64,000 bases of DNA from Lewinella sp. IMCC34183 (GCF_003390915.1 NZ_QMEM01000009.1:1-64000); one strand, 5' to 3'. Positions 18,194-32,371 are shown, counted from the first letter of the stretch. Program-made: numbers and translations. Notes: generated by a model from the sequence alone, not told the origin.

Positions 18194-20707
18194 TTGTACA
18201 CCCTCCCCTTTTCTTTCCTTCGCCTCGCTCCCCTGGCTCCGATTTGCTTTTTGCTACTGACGAGTCCGTGGTCATACTGCACCGCCCAGTCCGACGGTCC
18301 GGCGGCCCAGGATTCTTCGGCCCTGCTGCTGTGGTACGACGCCCCCGCCGCCATCTGGGAAGCGGCGCTGCCCATCGGCAATGGGAGAATGGGGGGCATG
18401 GTCTACGGCGATCCGGTTCGCGAGGTTATCCAACTGAACGAGGAGACCATTTGGGCCGGTGAGCCGGGCAACAACCTGCAGCCCGCCATCCGGGAAAGCC
18501 TGCCGGAGATCCGCCAGCTGTTGTTTGCCGGGAAATACGAGGAGGCCCAGCAACTGGCGAACAGCTACCTGCAGATGTCGCCGCCCGAGGACGGCAATAA
18601 CGGCATGGCCTACCAGCCGGCGGGCAACCTGGTACTCACCTTCGCGGATACCTCGGCCGTGACCGACTACCGCCGCAGCCTCGATATCGGAAGCGCGGTC
18701 ACCGACGTGCGCTACCGCCGGGGCGACGTCACCTTCCGGCGCGAGGCCATCGCCTCCCTGGCCGACGACGTCATCGCCATCTCCCTCACCGCCAACCGGC
18801 CCGGCGCTATCAATGTCACGCTCGGCCTGGAAAACCCGCACCCGGACCATAACATTGCCGTCGGCGACGACGGTTCCCTGCGGATGTCGGCGACCTCCAG
18901 CGACATGGAAAACAAGACCGGGCGGGTCAAATTCGCAGGCGTCGTCAAGCCCAAGCTCACCGGCGGAACGCTCACCCGTACCGACAGCACGTTGGTCGTG
19001 ACGGATGCCGACGCGCTGGTTGTCTACGTTTCCCTGGCGACCAACTTCCAATCCTATAAGCAACTCGGCCGAAATCCGGAGCAGAAAGCGGATAGCCTGC
19101 TGGCCGCCGCCTATTCAAAGAGCTTCGCCGAGTTGAAGCAGGCCCACACCGACCGCTACCGGCAGTATTTCGACCGGGTAAGCATCGACCTCGGGACCAC
19201 GGCTGCGGCACAACTGCCTACCGACCAGCGGGTAGAAAACTTCAAGGAGGGGGACGACCCCGCCCTCGCCGCCCTTTATTTCCAGTTCGGCCGCTACCTG
19301 CTCATCTCCAGTTCCCAGCCCGGTACCCAGGCCGCCAACTTGCAGGGGCTGTGGAACAAGGATCTGTTCCCGCCCTGGGACAGCAAGTACACCATCAACA
19401 TCAACACCGAAATGAACTACTGGCCCGCCGAGGTCACCGCCCTGCCGGAACTCCACGAGCCGCTCTTCCAACTCATCGACGACCTGTCCGAAACGGGCCG
19501 GGCGGCGGCCGGTGAGCTGTACGGCGCCCGCGGCTGGGCCGCCCACCACAACACCGATACCTGGCGCATCTCCGGTGTCGTCGACGGGGCCTTCTACGGC
19601 CTCTGGCCCATGGGTGGGGCCTGGCTCAGCCAGCATCTCTGGCAGCACTACCTCTATTCGGGCGATACGGACTTTCTCCGGTCCAAGTACGATATCCTCA
19701 AGGGTGCCGCTCGTTTTTACCAGGACGTACTGCAGCGTGACCCGGCTACCGGTTACCTGGTGGTGGCCCCGTCCATGTCGCCCGAGAACGCCCACCACCC
19801 CGATGTCTCCATCGCGGCGGGGACCACGATGGACAACCAGCTCGTCTACGACGTATTCAACAACCTGATCCGCGCCTCCGAGGTCCTCGGCACGGACGCC
19901 TCCTATGCCGACACCATCAGCTCCCTCCAGCAAAAGCTCCCCCCGATGCAGATCGGCCAGTGGGGGCAGCTGCAGGAATGGATGGAGGACTGGGACAAGC
20001 AGGACGATCACCACCGCCACGTCTCCCACCTGTACGGCTTCTTCCCCTCCGACCAGATCTCTCCCTACCGCACGCCGGAGCTCTTCTCGGCGGTACGGAC
20101 TTCGCTGGAAGCACGGGGTGACGAATCCACCGGCTGGTCCATGGGCTGGAAGGTGAACCTGTGGGCCCGCCTCCTCGACGGCAACCACGCCCTCAAGTTG
20201 ATCCGCGACCAGCTCAACCCGGCCCTTCGTCCCGGCATGCGGGCGAAGGGGGGCACCTACCCCAACCTCTTCGATTCCCATCCCCCCTTCCAGATCGACG
20301 GCAACTTCGGCTGTACCGCCGGCATCGCGGAGATGCTGCTGCAATCCCATGACGGTGCCGTACACCTGCTGCCCGCCCTGCCCGGCGCCTGGGCCACCGG
20401 CGAAGTGTCCGGCCTGAAGGCGCGCGGCGGCTATACCGTCGGGATTCGCTGGAACGACGGAGCCGTGACCTCGGCCACGGTAACCGCCGAACGCGATGGC
20501 GTGGTGCGGCTACGCTCCTACACTCCCCTCGCCGGGGACGGCCTGACGACCGCCTCCGGTCCGAATTCCAACCCCCTGTTCGCGGTCAAGGCCATCCCGG
20601 CACCCCTGGTGCATACCGAGTCGGCCGCCGCCCCGGACGTGCGGCAAGTATTCGAATACGACGTGGAACTCAGGGCCGGTGAGACGCTCACCCTCAGGGG
20701 CAAATAG
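18194..20707 (+). CDS. GH95 family alpha-L-fucosidase-like glycosidase
   Basis: Exported glycoside hydrolase of family 95, 837 residues. A signal peptide ends near residue 31 (YCTAQS). The N-terminal beta-sandwich starts WYDAPAAIWEAALPIGNGRMGGMVYG; the (alpha/alpha)6 barrel has LQGLWNKDLFPPWDSKYTININTEMNYWPAE and QLQEWMEDWDKQDDHHRHVSHLYGFFP, typical of GH95 inverting enzymes. GH95 includes 1,2-alpha-L-fucosidases and L-galactosidases; in a xylan locus an alpha-L-galactose or fucose branch on hemicellulose is plausible. The start is a TTG; no ATG or GTG lies upstream in frame and the next internal ATG would remove the signal. A TATATTTC element at 18152-18159 may be its promoter. Confidence 0.87.
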   Translation: MYTLPFSFLRLAPLAPICFLLLTSPWSYCTAQSDGPAAQDSSALLLWYDAPAAIWEAALPIGNGRMGGMVYGDPVREVIQLNEETIWAGEPGNNLQPAIRESLPEIRQLLFAGKYEEAQQLANSYLQMSPPEDGNNGMAYQPAGNLVLTFADTSAVTDYRRSLDIGSAVTDVRYRRGDVTFRREAIASLADDVIAISLTANRPGAINVTLGLENPHPDHNIAVGDDGSLRMSATSSDMENKTGRVKFAGVVKPKLTGGTLTRTDSTLVVTDADALVVYVSLATNFQSYKQLGRNPEQKADSLLAAAYSKSFAELKQAHTDRYRQYFDRVSIDLGTTAAAQLPTDQRVENFKEGDDPALAALYFQFGRYLLISSSQPGTQAANLQGLWNKDLFPPWDSKYTININTEMNYWPAEVTALPELHEPLFQLIDDLSETGRAAAGELYGARGWAAHHNTDTWRISGVVDGAFYGLWPMGGAWLSQHLWQHYLYSGDTDFLRSKYDILKGAARFYQDVLQRDPATGYLVVAPSMSPENAHHPDVSIAAGTTMDNQLVYDVFNNLIRASEVLGTDASYADTISSLQQKLPPMQIGQWGQLQEWMEDWDKQDDHHRHVSHLYGFFPSDQISPYRTPELFSAVRTSLEARGDESTGWSMGWKVNLWARLLDGNHALKLIRDQLNPALRPGMRAKGGTYPNLFDSHPPFQIDGNFGCTAGIAEMLLQSHDGAVHLLPALPGAWATGEVSGLKARGGYTVGIRWNDGAVTSATVTAERDGVVRLRSYTPLAGDGLTTASGPNSNPLFAVKAIPAPLVHTESAAAPDVRQVFEYDVELRAGETLTLRGK

Positions 20708-20715
20708 CGGCTACC

Positions 20716-20808
20716 CCCGAAGACCAGCACGAAGCCGTCGTTCGGGCCTACCGACAGTTCCTCGCGCCGGAAAGAGGGCCCGCCCGGCGAAAGTGCCGCG
20801 GCAACTAT
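20716..20808 (-). pseudogene. Remnant of a GH97 gene 3' end
   Basis: Read on the minus strand, 31 codons encode a chain with PSFRREE then VGPNDGFVLVFG. This matches the last residues of the intact GH97 domain 1.1 kb away (PSFRREE... VGPSDGFVIEFG at 21844-21960), with about ten residues missing in the middle. No other part of a GH97 gene and no stop codon follow. The fragment sits between the GH95 stop and the TlpA-like gene stop. It is best read as the leftover of a duplicated or recombined GH97 gene; a chance match is unlikely given the length. Confidence 0.7.
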
Positions 20809-20818
20809 AGCGGGCCTC

Positions 20819-21760
20819 CTACCGCAAGTACCGCTCGATCAGCTCGGCGGTGACGGGCTGCATGTCGTTCCGGTGGGAATCGTACCGGACAATTCCCTCT
20901 TTGTCGATCAGGACGTACTTCGGCAGGCTTCCGGCACCGAAGAGGGTGGTGAGGGTACCACTCTTACGCCGGTTCCCTTCCTTGGTCTCGTCGTCAATGA
21001 CCTGCGGCCACGGCAGCTCGTGGGAGGCGAGAAAGTCGCGCCACAGTTCGGGTTCGCTGTCCCGGGATACGCTGATCAGCACGAAATCCTCGTCCCGGTA
21101 TTTGTCGTTCAGTTCCTTCATGTGGGGCAGTTGTGCGACGCACGGCGGGCACCAGGTAGCCCAGAAGTCGAGTACGATCACTTTCCCGCGCAGGGCGTCA
21201 AGATCGTACGACCGGCCCGCGGCGTCGGTCATGCGGAAGTCCGGGGACCGCTGGCCCGGCGGAATGCCGAGGTACGACTGCACCCACGCGCGGAAGGTTT
21301 CGGATGTCCCGGATGCGTACAGGTTGTCCACCCGCGCGGTGACCGCGCTCAGGTTACCTCCCGTGTGCGCCACGACGGCCCGCCGGTAGATCTCGCCGAC
21401 GGTGGTCAGAACCCGGTGATCGTACTCCCCCCGCTTCGCCTCGAAGCGTTCGATGATCGGGGGGTAATCTTCTTCCTTTAGGAGCATAAAGTAGGCGTAA
21501 AGCTCCGCCTTGTCGCCGGTGATCTCGTTGGCGTGGCGGTCGTAGTAGGCCCGCAGCGACCGTACCGGTTCGCGGTAACTGGTGGTGTCGATCGCCCCGG
21601 CGTTGCTCTGTTCCCAGAGCGAGTCGATGTACCGGTTGAAGGTGGTGTCGATCGAGGGGTCGGTGTTCATCTCGTTCAGGTAGTAGCCGACGTCCTGACC
21701 GGACAGGGGTGCACCGACGGCAAAAACCGCGAGGAGGAGTTGAAGGGCGATTTTCGTCAT
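20819..21760 (-). CDS. TlpA-like thioredoxin-domain protein, periplasmic
   Basis: A 313-residue exported protein: signal peptide (MTKIALQLLLAVFAVGAPLSGQ), a helical region to about residue 165, then a TlpA/ResA-type thioredoxin domain from PGQRSPDFRMTDAAGRSYDLDALRGKVIVLDFWATWCPPC with the redox pair Cys204/Cys207 (CPPC). Such Bacteroidota proteins reduce or shuffle disulfides in the periplasm. ATG 21760 is preferred because an upstream extension would place 20 polar residues before the signal. It lies directly downstream of the esterase/GH97 gene on the same strand, 83 bases away, but nothing in it points to sugar metabolism. Confidence 0.85.
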   Translation of the reverse strand: MTKIALQLLLAVFAVGAPLSGQDVGYYLNEMNTDPSIDTTFNRYIDSLWEQSNAGAIDTTSYREPVRSLRAYYDRHANEITGDKAELYAYFMLLKEEDYPPIIERFEAKRGEYDHRVLTTVGEIYRRAVVAHTGGNLSAVTARVDNLYASGTSETFRAWVQSYLGIPPGQRSPDFRMTDAAGRSYDLDALRGKVIVLDFWATWCPPCVAQLPHMKELNDKYRDEDFVLISVSRDSEPELWRDFLASHELPWPQVIDDETKEGNRRKSGTLTTLFGAGSLPKYVLIDKEGIVRYDSHRNDMQPVTAELIERYLR

Positions 21761-21843
21761 TTCTGTAGGCTTATGTTTGCGCATCCCGGCGGGTAAGGCC
21801 AACCATCCAATATAGCGCAACTTTTCGCGGCAGGCCGTTACCG

Positions 21844-24800
21844 TTACTCCCCGAACTCGATCACGAAGCCGTCGCTGGGGCCCACGGATACCTCGAGCCT
21901 CCCGTCGGCCGGCAGGCTGATCTCCTCGCGCCGGAAGGAGGGCTGGTCGGCCGTCCCGTCCGCTCCGCCAGCGATCAGGGTGCCGGTGCGGCCGTTGAGG
22001 AAGCCGAGGTCGAGCGTGAAGGTCTTCGCCACGCCCTCGCCGTTGAGACCGGCGACGTACCAGCGGTCGCCGGTACGGCGCGCCACCACGTAATCCTTGC
22101 CGGGGTAGCCGGTCAGGAAGCGAACGTCATCCCAGTAGTCGGGCAGCCCGCGCAGGAAGTCGCGCACGTACTCCGGCACCTTCGCCATGCCTTCCGGCTG
22201 CTCGGCGTAGTGCTGGATGCCGGAGAGCAGCGCCACGGAGGTAGCCAGTTCGTAGGCCTCGCTCGTCACCCGCTTTACGCGCCCCGGGATGCCGCCGAAG
22301 TTGACCGGCGTGAAGTCCATCGGGTCGAAAACGTTGCGGATCATGGCCGAGCTCACGATGTGCTCCGGGGCCCGGTCGGCCGCGCCCTGCCCGAAGGTGA
22401 TCATCTCGTAGCCGAAGACCGCCTCCGTGGTCATGAAGTTGGGGTAGGTCCGCTGCAGGCCCCGCGGCAGGGTGGCGCCGTGGAAGTTGAGCAGCAGGTC
22501 GTAGTCCGCCGCGTCCTCTAGGATGTCGTGGTAGTAGTTGATCATCGACTGCCCGTCGCCGCCGAAGAAGTCGATCTTGATGCCGCGGATGCCCATCTCC
22601 TTCAGTTTGGTAAACTCGGCAACGCGGCCCGCGTGGGTCAGCAGTTTATCCCGTGGCGTGAAGGGGACGGTGTTCCAGCTACCCGCCGAGTTATACCACA
22701 GGAGCAGTTCTACGTCCTTGGTGCGCGCGTAGTCGGCCAGCAGGGCGACGGAGTCGTAGCCGATCGTCACGTCCCAGTTCGCGTCGATGAGGCAGTACTG
22801 CCAGTCCATGTCCGCCGCGAAGTCGATGTAGTCCTTCTGCACCTCGTAGACCGTACCGGCGTCCTTCTTCAGGATCCAGCTCCACGCTGCCTTGCCGGGT
22901 TGGATGAATGAGCTGTCCATTTGTACGGCTGGAGCGGCCAGGTCGGTACCCAGGGTAGATTCCTGGATGGTCTTCAGGTCACCGATGGTGATGATGCGCC
23001 AGGGCGTCCTCCACGGCAGGGTAGATTCGGGCATCCGCGTCGGCGTGCCGTTCGTGAAGACCTCCTCCGGCTGGGGGAAGTTGACGGCGTATTCGTTGTC
23101 GGGCGACTCCTGCTGCAGGGCCGTGCCGCTGTAGGTCCGACCGAGATCGGCCTCCGTAAGCAGCATCCAGACGCTGTCGTAGCGGAACAGGGCCGGGTAC
23201 ACCCAGCCGTTGGGTCCGGGCGAGGGCGTACCGGTGGAGATATCCAGCTGGTAGTGTGCCTCGTAGCTCGGATTGCTGTGCTCGAAGCCGCTCTGCGCCT
23301 CGGTCTTGGGCTGCAGCCAGGCACGGGTACCCTCCCGGAAGTGGAAGGTGGTGGCCTCCGACACGATCTGCTTCACGTCGGCGCTCTCCCCCGGGAAGAC
23401 GTAGCGGAAGGCCACGCCGTCGTCGGAGACGCGGAACACCAGGTTCATCCGTTGCCCGTCCTCGTTGCGGATTTCCCAGGTCCGTTCGGTGGCCTCGTAG
23501 GTGATGCTGCTTTTCTTGGCGTTGTGAGTTTGGTAGCTGTCGGTGACCACCGTCGGATCGGATACGGCGGCGGTGCGCAGGTGCTGTGAAAAGTCCCCGT
23601 CATCGCGCACCACACCGAACTTTCCTTCGTGCAGGATGACCTTGTCGCCGTAGCGGATGCTGTACTCCGCCCGGTCGACGTCGACAATTGCGGTAATGGC
23701 TCCATCCGGGCTGCTTACCGTTTGCTGCTCGTCCGTCGCGGCGGGGGCGTCCGTCCGGAAGGGGCGCGCGGGAAGGTCGGCGCTGTTGTAGAAATTGATG
23801 TGATCCGGGGCATCCGCCCAGGCGTAGCGTACGGCGACGGGGGCGGTCACTTCTTCGCTGCTAACGATTACGGTCTTGCCTTCGATGGTGGCGTTCGCCC
23901 GGACGAAACGGCCGTCCGCGCCGGCGATGGAGAAGTGGCGGAGGGGTTTGCCGTCGCTGCTCCGGAGGCCACCGGCCACGTGGTCGAAGCTGAGGATGGC
24001 GCGGTCGCCCGCGATCTTTAATTCACGGAAGGTAGGACCAGAGGCCACCACATCGTCGCCGTATACCTGCCGCTCGGCCAGGACCGCGAGGCGGTGGCCC
24101 ACGTCCCGTTTATTCATGGGGTGGATGTCGTTCCACTCACCGATGTCGATGGTGGTAGCCAGCCCGGTGTTGTCCAACTGTAGGCTCTGCACCTGCGCTT
24201 CCCGCATAACGGCCCAGCCGCTTTCCCCGGGTGCGTCGCGGCGCTCTCCGAAGTTCGGCAGTTGCACGGACAGAAAGGGGAGCTCGGGTGCGTCCATGTT
24301 GGTACGCCAGTTTTCGATGAGGGCCGGGAACAGCGTGCGGTACTGGGTGGCGCGGCCTACGTTCGACTCGCCCTGGTACCAGAGTACGCCGCGCGTACCG
24401 TAGGACAGCAGTGGCGCGATCATGCCGTTGTAGAGGCCGACCGGTTTCCACTGGATGAAGGTCGGGCCCCGTAGTGGCTCCATTTTCGTGCCGAGTTTGT
24501 ACTTCCAGGTGCCGGTGAGGTCCAGGGTATCGGTACCGGACACCAGGGCGTAGGTCTTGTCGGGCACGAACCCACCGCGGCCCGCCGGACTGACGACGCG
24601 TACCGCGATGTCGTTGGTGCCCGACTTTAGCACGCCCGCCGGGACGGTATACTGCCGGGGGATGTACTGCGATCCGCGGCTGCCGATGAAGGTGCCGTTG
24701 ATCCACACCGAGTCCGCCTCCACGATGTTGCCGAAGGGCAGCTGCACTTCCTTGCCGACCCAGGCGGCGGGCACCTCCAGCTTACGGCGGTACCAGACCG

Positions 24801-25680
24801 CTCCGTTGACGGCACCGAGGGGCGTATCCTGCCAGAAGCCGGGCACTTCGGTGGATGCCCAGTCGGCATCGTCGTAATCCGGCAGGCTCCAGCTGCTCCC
24901 CGTGGCGGGGTAGCCGGCGTCGGAGGCAGCCAGCTCCCGGTACCAGTTACCGATGCGTTCGCGGTCGCCGTTGCTGATGGAAGAGACGTACGCCGTATCA
25001 CGGTAGCGCACGGCTTCGTCGTACAGATCGGGAAAGGACCGCAGCGCGTCGGGACTCATCCAGGCTTCGGCGGGTGAGCCGCCGAGGGAGGCGTTGATCA
25101 GGCCGACGGGTACGTCGTAGCGCTCGTTGATCTCCCGCGCGAAGAAGTAGCCTACGGCCGTGAAGTCGAGGACGCTCTCCGGATCGGCGCTCGTCCACTC
25201 CCCGCCGGTATAGTCTTCGCGCGGTCCGTCAAAGTAGTGTTTCTTCGGCACGTTGAACTGACGGATCGCATCGTTCTTGGCGCTGGCGATCACGTCGGTG
25301 TAGCCGGCCCCGACCACGCGCATGGGGAGTTCCATATTCGACTGTCCGGAGCAGAGCCAGACGTCGCCGAACAGGATATCCCGTACCTCCACCGTGTTAT
25401 TGCCGCTGACGGAAAGGACGAAGGGCCCTCCCGCGGCGTGGGGCGGCAGCTGCACCTGCCAGTGTCCGGAACTGGTGACTTCGGCCGGGTAGACCGTTCC
25501 TTCGAGGGAGACGGTCACCGCTTCACCGGTATCGGCCCAGCCCCAGAGGGTGAGCTCCGTATCGCGCTGCAGGACCATCCCGTCGCTGATTAACCGGGGG
25601 AGGCGAACCTCGGCGCGGACGGCGGTGGCCAGCAATACCAGCAGCAGAAGGGGAATTAGGCGGGTGGTGTGTTGTTGCAT
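21844..25680 (-). CDS. Sialate-O-acetylesterase-like / GH97 glycosidase fusion
   Basis: A 1278-residue exported two-enzyme protein. The signal peptide is MQQHTTRLIPLLLLVLLATAVRA. Residues 24-645 form an SGNH sialate-O-acetylesterase-type domain, with nucleophile Ser114 in CSGQSNMELP and the Asp518-x-His520 pair in EWNDIHPMNKRD, interrupted by a jelly-roll segment (about 270-380). Residues 653-1278 are a full GH97 domain, with IRGIKIDFFGGDGQ (Asp1037) and TYPNFMTTEAVFGYEMITFG (Glu1086/Glu1092). An Asp in the KIDF position suggests the retaining (alpha-galactosidase-like) GH97 branch; this is inferred by analogy. In this locus it probably removes acetyl groups and an alpha-linked side sugar from hemicellulose. 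No sign of a frameshift joining two genes was seen. Confidence 0.88.
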   Translation of the reverse strand: MQQHTTRLIPLLLLVLLATAVRAEVRLPRLISDGMVLQRDTELTLWGWADTGEAVTVSLEGTVYPAEVTSSGHWQVQLPPHAAGGPFVLSVSGNNTVEVRDILFGDVWLCSGQSNMELPMRVVGAGYTDVIASAKNDAIRQFNVPKKHYFDGPREDYTGGEWTSADPESVLDFTAVGYFFAREINERYDVPVGLINASLGGSPAEAWMSPDALRSFPDLYDEAVRYRDTAYVSSISNGDRERIGNWYRELAASDAGYPATGSSWSLPDYDDADWASTEVPGFWQDTPLGAVNGAVWYRRKLEVPAAWVGKEVQLPFGNIVEADSVWINGTFIGSRGSQYIPRQYTVPAGVLKSGTNDIAVRVVSPAGRGGFVPDKTYALVSGTDTLDLTGTWKYKLGTKMEPLRGPTFIQWKPVGLYNGMIAPLLSYGTRGVLWYQGESNVGRATQYRTLFPALIENWRTNMDAPELPFLSVQLPNFGERRDAPGESGWAVMREAQVQSLQLDNTGLATTIDIGEWNDIHPMNKRDVGHRLAVLAERQVYGDDVVASGPTFRELKIAGDRAILSFDHVAGGLRSSDGKPLRHFSIAGADGRFVRANATIEGKTVIVSSEEVTAPVAVRYAWADAPDHINFYNSADLPARPFRTDAPAATDEQQTVSSPDGAITAIVDVDRAEYSIRYGDKVILHEGKFGVVRDDGDFSQHLRTAAVSDPTVVTDSYQTHNAKKSSITYEATERTWEIRNEDGQRMNLVFRVSDDGVAFRYVFPGESADVKQIVSEATTFHFREGTRAWLQPKTEAQSGFEHSNPSYEAHYQLDISTGTPSPGPNGWVYPALFRYDSVWMLLTEADLGRTYSGTALQQESPDNEYAVNFPQPEEVFTNGTPTRMPESTLPWRTPWRIITIGDLKTIQESTLGTDLAAPAVQMDSSFIQPGKAAWSWILKKDAGTVYEVQKDYIDFAADMDWQYCLIDANWDVTIGYDSVALLADYARTKDVELLLWYNSAGSWNTVPFTPRDKLLTHAGRVAEFTKLKEMGIRGIKIDFFGGDGQSMINYYHDILEDAADYDLLLNFHGATLPRGLQRTYPNFMTTEAVFGYEMITFGQGAADRAPEHIVSSAMIRNVFDPMDFTPVNFGGIPGRVKRVTSEAYELATSVALLSGIQHYAEQPEGMAKVPEYVRDFLRGLPDYWDDVRFLTGYPGKDYVVARRTGDRWYVAGLNGEGVAKTFTLDLGFLNGRTGTLIAGGADGTADQPSFRREEISLPADGRLEVSVGPSDGFVIEFGE

Positions 25681-25692
25681 AGCGGGAAAAAC

Positions 25693-30374
<4,682 letters not shown>

Positions 30375-30474
30375 GATAGACGTATTTACACACCGGCTGC
30401 TGTAGTCCATGGAGGGCAACCGCAACCGCCGGCTTCGCAATGTAATAGTTGAAACGACAATTATTAAGTCTGAA

Positions 30475-30488
30475 CGCGATCGATTGCG
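30475..30488. promoter_or_regulatory. Candidate operator, ATCGAT-centred inverted repeat
   Basis: CGCGATCGATTGCG is an inverted repeat with one mismatched pair around ATCGAT. It sits midway in the 199-base gap between the two divergent GH43 genes. A close match (CAATCGATTG) precedes susC. The arrangement resembles LacI-family operators, but no such regulator is in the window. Confidence 0.4.
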
Positions 30489-30573
30489 TAAATTCATCCG
30501 AAACCGGAGACCTATCTGATGTCCGGTTGGACCAAAATTACACCATACAGTTAAGCGAAAATTACCCAAATCG

Positions 30574-32277
30574 ATGATACGTATTCTGTTTCTTACCCTG
30601 GTCAGCCTCGTGTGGCTGGGGTGCCAGCCCGCCCCGGACACCGTTGCCGACACCCAGGGTGGCGAGGCTTCCCACACCTTCCAAAATCCCATACTAGCCG
30701 GTTTCTACCCGGACCCCGCCTTCACGGAGGCGAACGGCAAGTACTACCTGACCCATTCTACGTTCAGCTACTTCCCCGGGCTTCCCATCTTCGAAAGCAG
30801 CGATCTCGTGAACTGGAAGCAGGTAGGCAACGCCATGCACCGCCGCGAACAGATGGACACCGACGGGGAGCCGATCACCCGCGGACTCTTCGCACCCGGG
30901 ATCAGCTACCACGACGGCCTGTTCTACGTGATCTGTACCCGGATCGACCGCGGGGGGAACTTCATCGTCACGGCCAGCGATCCGGCCGGCCCCTGGTCGG
31001 ATCCCGTATACCTGCCCGAAGTGAGCGGGATCGACCCTTCGCTTTTCTTTGACGGGGACTCCACCTACGTGGTGTACAACTCCGGACCGCCCAACGATGA
31101 GTCCCTCTACAGCGGCCACCGGACGATACGGATGTACGCCCTGGACCGGGAGACGCTCAAGGTAGAGGGCGAGCAGACGCTGTTGGTCAACGGGGGCGTG
31201 GACATAAGCCAGGAACCCGTCTGGATCGAGGCGCCCCACATTTACAAGATCGGCGAGTACTACTACCTGATGTGCGCAGAGGGCGGCACGGCCTACAATC
31301 ACTCCGAAGTGGTGTTCCGCAGTACGGAGGTACGCGGTCCCTATGAGCCCTGGTCGGAGAACCCCATCCTCACCCAGCGGACGCTGGACCCCAGCCGACC
31401 GAATCCGGTGACCACCGCCGGTCACGCCGACATGGTACAGCTGCCCGACAGCAGCTGGTGGGCGGTATTCCTGGCCGTGCGGCCCTACGAGGGTAACTAC
31501 TTCAATATTGGCCGGGAGACCTTTCTTACCCCCGTATCCTGGACGGACGACGGCTGGCCCGTCATCAACCCCGACTATGAGGAAATTCAGTACCGCTACC
31601 CCACCCCGATGAACAGCCGGATCGATACCAGCCTCTTCCCCCTCAACGGCAACTTCACGTTCCAAGACGACTTCGAAGACGGCGCGTTGGCGCTCCACTA
31701 CCTCTTCATGCGGACACCGGCGGAACAGTGGTACTCCCTGGCCGGGGGTAAACTCACGCTGGAGGTTCGCCCCGAAATGGCCACCGAGCGTACGGTGCCT
31801 AGCTTCATCGGTCAACGGCAGCAGCACCACCGCGGGGAGATCTCCACCCTGCTGGAGTTCGATCCAAGTACGCCGGAAGAGAAGGCCGGATTGCTGGCCT
31901 TCCAGAGCGAAACCCACCATTACCTGCTGGCCAAGTCATTTGCCGGGGGGCAGCCCGTGGTACAATTGCTCAGGGCCGGTGAGAACGGTATGGAAGAACT
32001 GGCCAGTGCGCCCGTGGAGGCCGGCCCCCTGCGGCTTCGTATCTCCTTCGACGGCGGAGCATACGCCTTCTCCTACGCCCCGGAGGGTGGCGATTACCAG
32101 GAGCTGATCGCCGGCGTGGACGGCAAGTACCTCAGCACCGAGGATGCAGGTGGCTTCGTTGGTACGGTCATCGGGATGTACGCCACTTCCTCGGGTACTG
32201 CATCCGACAAGACGGCCTCCTTCGACTGGCTGCGCTACACCGGCAACGATGCGGTACTGGACCCCCGGGGTACCTGA
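30574..32277 (+). CDS. GH43 family lipoprotein glycosidase (beta-xylosidase type)
   Basis: A 567-residue GH43 enzyme predicted to be anchored as a lipoprotein: MIRILFLTLVSLVWLGC with lipobox L-G-C17. The propeller starts FQNPILAGFYPDPAFTEANGKYYL, with base Asp47 in YPDPA, followed by VSGIDPSLFFDGDSTYVVYN (pKa-modulating Asp) and WIEAPHIYKIGEYYYLM (acid Glu). A C-terminal beta-sandwich from about residue 355 (NFTFQDDFEDGALALHYLFM) is the GH43-associated domain of beta-xylosidases. It acts outside the cytoplasm on xylo-oligosaccharides. It is divergent from the other GH43 gene and converges on susD, with a 54-bp perfect palindrome between. Confidence 0.9.
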   Translation: MIRILFLTLVSLVWLGCQPAPDTVADTQGGEASHTFQNPILAGFYPDPAFTEANGKYYLTHSTFSYFPGLPIFESSDLVNWKQVGNAMHRREQMDTDGEPITRGLFAPGISYHDGLFYVICTRIDRGGNFIVTASDPAGPWSDPVYLPEVSGIDPSLFFDGDSTYVVYNSGPPNDESLYSGHRTIRMYALDRETLKVEGEQTLLVNGGVDISQEPVWIEAPHIYKIGEYYYLMCAEGGTAYNHSEVVFRSTEVRGPYEPWSENPILTQRTLDPSRPNPVTTAGHADMVQLPDSSWWAVFLAVRPYEGNYFNIGRETFLTPVSWTDDGWPVINPDYEEIQYRYPTPMNSRIDTSLFPLNGNFTFQDDFEDGALALHYLFMRTPAEQWYSLAGGKLTLEVRPEMATERTVPSFIGQRQQHHRGEISTLLEFDPSTPEEKAGLLAFQSETHHYLLAKSFAGGQPVVQLLRAGENGMEELASAPVEAGPLRLRISFDGGAYAFSYAPEGGDYQELIAGVDGKYLSTEDAGGFVGTVIGMYATSSGTASDKTASFDWLRYTGNDAVLDPRGT

Positions 32278-32293
32278 GCCGGACAGAAGTAAC

Positions 32294-32347
32294 CCCAAAG
32301 ACAAAAGGGTTGCCCGCAAGCTTGCGGGCAACCCTTTTGTCTTTGGG
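32294..32347. terminator. Bidirectional terminator, 54-bp perfect palindrome
   Basis: Bases 32294-32320 and 32321-32347 are exact reverse complements with no unpaired base. The core is GC-rich (TTGCCCGCAAGCTTGCGGGC) and the outer arm is A-rich on the left and T-rich on the right, so each strand ends its hairpin with a T-rich stretch. It lies between the convergent stops of the GH43 lipoprotein gene (32277) and susD (32372), as expected for a shared terminator. Confidence 0.8.
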
Positions 32348-32371
32348 ATCGGTAAAGGAGCTACCAACCGA

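Noticed and set aside
20518..20730. Possible small protein on the minus strand at the GH95 3' end
   Set aside because: Most of it is antisense to GH95; the recognisable part belongs to the GH97 remnant at 20716-20808.
30375..30692. Extending the minus-strand GH43 protein upstream of base 30374
   Set aside because: The extra 106 codons lack conserved features, would bury the signal peptide inside the protein, and overlap the divergent GH43 gene.
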